Source of the DNA: Pseudomonas citri
GTDB taxonomy: Bacteria > Pseudomonadota > Gammaproteobacteria > Pseudomonadales > Pseudomonadaceae
Direction: 5' to 3'
NCBI RefSeq assembly: GCF_025336485.1
Contig: NZ_JAODAB010000038.1
Span: forward strand, 1 to 41,351
DNA length: 41,351 nt
The translations under genes and the position numbers were made by a program. This document shows, one piece after another, positions 40,099-41,351 of the stretch (its first letter is position 1; each line of letters opens with the position of its first letter). Below the pieces are notes generated by a model. That model did not search any database. It saw only the letters and a list, made by a program, of their open reading frames with translations, and was not told the origin of the DNA.

Positions 40099-40983
40099 AT
40101 GAGGCCAGAAATCGCTGTGCTGGATATACAGGGTCAGTATCGGGTTTACACGGAGTTCTATCGCGCAGACGCCGCACAAAAGACCATTATCCTGGTCAAC
40201 GGCTCGATGGCCACCACTGCGTCGTTTGCACAGACCGTCAAAAACCTCCATCCGCAATTCAACGTCGTGTTGTACGACCAGCCCTACGCGGGCAAGTCAA
40301 AAGCACACAACCGGCACGAGAGAATGCTGACGAAAGAGATCGAAGGCCAGATTCTCCTGGAACTGATCGACCATTTCGCGGCCGAACACGTGCTGTCGTT
40401 TTCCTGGGGCGGCGCCGCCACCTTGAGCGCCCTCGCCCAACGTCCGCGGCGCATCGAGAAAGCCGTGATCAGCTCGTTCTCACCGGTGCTCAACGCGCCG
40501 ATGCGCGACTATCTGGAACGCGGGGTCGATTACCTGGGCAACCTGGACCGCGACCGCGTGGGGCATCTGGTCAACAACACCATTGGCAAACACCTGCCGC
40601 CGTTGTTCAAGCGCTTCAACTATCGCCACGTCAGCAGCCTGGCCGAACATGAGTATGGGCAGATGCATTTCCACATCGTTGACGTGCTGCGAAGCAATCA
40701 GCAGTGCTACGTAGAGGCCGCGAAAAAGATCAACATACCGGTGTTGTTCCTGAACGGTGAATGGGATGAATACACCACCGCCGCCGACGCCAGGCTCTTC
40801 GCCAACCACGTGCAGCACAGCAGCTTCAGCACCGTGCAAGCCACCGGGCACTTCCTGGACATGGAACACAAGGCCGCCTGCCGTGACAGCCGCAACGCCC
40901 TGCTGAGCTTCCTCACACCGGGCCACCACCAAAGTCGCCCGCGCTACAACTACGTGCAGGGCTACCATGCACTGGCAATCTGA
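40099..40983 (+). CDS. phaG: (R)-3-hydroxyacyl-ACP thioesterase/transacylase PhaG
   Basis: The 294-aa alpha/beta-hydrolase matches what I remember of PhaG, which diverts 3-hydroxyacyl chains from fatty acid synthesis into medium-chain polyhydroxyalkanoate. The start MRPEIAVLDIQGQYRVYTEF and the end HALAI are characteristic. The nucleophile Ser102 lies in SFSWGGAAT, and DEYTT and GHFLDMEHK near the C-terminus fit the Asp/His region. The relative RhlA (rhamnolipid precursor synthesis) is similar, but overall sequence favours PhaG. The HX4D motif at His177 reads HVSSLA, with Ala182 in place of Asp. AGGAG lies nine bases before ATG. Confidence 0.9.
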   Translation: MRPEIAVLDIQGQYRVYTEFYRADAAQKTIILVNGSMATTASFAQTVKNLHPQFNVVLYDQPYAGKSKAHNRHERMLTKEIEGQILLELIDHFAAEHVLSFSWGGAATLSALAQRPRRIEKAVISSFSPVLNAPMRDYLERGVDYLGNLDRDRVGHLVNNTIGKHLPPLFKRFNYRHVSSLAEHEYGQMHFHIVDVLRSNQQCYVEAAKKINIPVLFLNGEWDEYTTAADARLFANHVQHSSFSTVQATGHFLDMEHKAACRDSRNALLSFLTPGHHQSRPRYNYVQGYHALAI

Positions 40984-40999
40984 AACCGAGTCCTCGCGA

Positions 41000-41031
41000 G
41001 CAACCCCCGCCACTTCCGCGACGGGGGTTGC
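41000..41031. repeat. 10-bp GC-rich hairpin after phaG
   Basis: GCAACCCCCG (41000-41009) pairs with CGGGGGTTGC (41022-41031) around a 12-nt loop, 17 bases after the phaG stop. No T-run follows; it may be a REP-like 3'-end structure that limits phaG transcript decay or read-through to tRNA-Gly. Confidence 0.6.
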
Positions 41032-41096
41032 CGCGAACGACCGCTCTGGTTTGAGGCTTGCATAGACGACTGACCGCACCCTATGCGAAGAAAAAC

Positions 41097-41125
41097 TTCA
41101 AATCCGTGCGCACATCTGGTACAAA
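41097..41125 (+). promoter_or_regulatory. Probable sigma70 promoter of tRNA-Gly
   Basis: TTCAAA (41097-41102) and TACAAA (41120-41125) are 17 bases apart, placing the start a few bases before the tRNA. Confidence 0.55.
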
Positions 41126-41139
41126 GTCAGCCGCTCTGA

Positions 41140-41213
41140 GCGGGTGTCGTATAATGGCATTACTCCAGCTTCCCAAGCTGATAACGAGGGTTCGATTCCC
41201 TTCACCCGCTCCA
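41140..41213 (+). tRNA. tRNA-Gly(CCC)
   Basis: The 74-nt sequence has acceptor stem GCGGGTG/CACCCGC, discriminator T, encoded CCA, anticodon loop TTCCCAA giving CCC, and T-arm GGTTCGATTCC. These fit glycine tRNA reading GGG. Confidence 0.95.
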
Positions 41214-41259
41214 ATCGAATTCTGGTCCCGCGTCGTGTGGTTTGAACGAGGGATGTAAA

Positions 41260-41283
41260 AAACCGGCTCTGAATAGCCGGTTT
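41260..41283 (+). terminator. Hairpin terminator after tRNA-Gly, first
   Basis: AAACCGGCT (41260-41268) and AGCCGGTTT (41275-41283) form a 9-bp stem with a 6-nt loop. The T-run is short (three T), so it may be incomplete; a second, stronger terminator follows. Confidence 0.6.
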
Positions 41284-41301
41284 AATGAGATGGTCACCCC
41301 C

Positions 41302-41342
41302 ACACCCTGCGAGGGCTACGCTTTCGCAGGGTGTTTTGTTTT
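41302..41342 (+). terminator. Intrinsic terminator, second
   Basis: CACCCTGCGA (41303-41312) pairs with TCGCAGGGTG (41324-41333), followed by TTTTGTTTT. It closes the tRNA-Gly transcript at the right edge of the window. Confidence 0.8.
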
Positions 41343-41351
41343 CGGAGGCCA

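Noticed and set aside
1..41351. CRISPR array
   Set aside because: No regularly spaced repeat-spacer pattern was seen; repeats present are REP pairs, tandem 8-mers and att sites.

Overview
This window is a stretch of Pseudomonas chromosome, most likely from the P. fluorescens group. The evidence is the algU-mucA-mucB-mucD locus divergent from nadB, the dapA-bamC-MBL-purC operon, a phaG gene, a tctDE/tctCBA citrate-uptake locus, and short palindromic (REP/REPIN) repeats with the arms GTGGGAGCAAAGCTTGCTCG and GTAGGAGCTGCCGAGGCTGC that I associate with that group.

Layout. 1-2070: a structured leader RNA and a small DUF6124-type gene, then an uncharacterised gene. 2071-2252: tRNA-Ser(CGA) with promoter and terminator. 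2297-5814: purine, cell-wall and outer-membrane assembly genes (purC, MBL hydrolase, bamC, dapA) on the minus strand. 6132-8724: gcvR-type ACT protein, bcp, an AI-2E/PerM transporter and tusA. 8725-14042: bepA-type metalloprotease/chaperone, then the envelope-stress operon algU-mucA-mucB-mucD (mucC is absent) with two AlgU-type promoters. 14600-16207: nadB. 16030-25879: a 9.8-kb integrated element. 25975-28613: ygfX-sdhE, ygfZ and an HDOD gene. 28761-35253: two-component system TctDE, a tripartite tricarboxylate transporter and an AbrB-type membrane protein. 35339-39786: ung, an enoyl-CoA hydratase-like hydrolase, a tyrosine-rich lipoprotein, a degenerate GGDEF protein, a Cys-rich protein and an RsuA-type pseudouridine synthase. 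40099-41342: phaG, tRNA-Gly(CCC) and terminators.

The most unusual part is the element in the 3' end of nadB. It is bounded by a 60-bp perfect direct repeat (16030-16089 and 25820-25879). It brings its own replacement nadB tail, so NadB stays intact with a foreign C-terminus, while the displaced native tail lies beyond the right repeat. It encodes a tyrosine recombinase next to the right end, a small protein, two tandem BRO-N-type proteins, a KilA-N protein, a small membrane protein, and one full-length (1364-aa) internal virion protein of the T7 gp16 type with an N-terminal lytic transglycosylase domain. No other virion gene, RNA polymerase, replication gene or terminase is visible. Two good and one weaker match to T3/gh-1-type phage RNA polymerase promoters lie upstream of gp16 and upstream of the KilA-N side, although no such polymerase is encoded here. 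Two readings compete: a heavily deleted temperate T7-like prophage, or a small island that a T7-like phage switches on when it infects (a satellite or interference island).

A second notable signal is the leader at 378-591. It carries two hairpins with different stems but the same 8-nt loop, and another hairpin whose whole 10-nt loop is exactly complementary to the Shine-Dalgarno segment of the following gene. This suggests a translational switch. All functional assignments come from reading the sequence and remembered family features; no database search was run.
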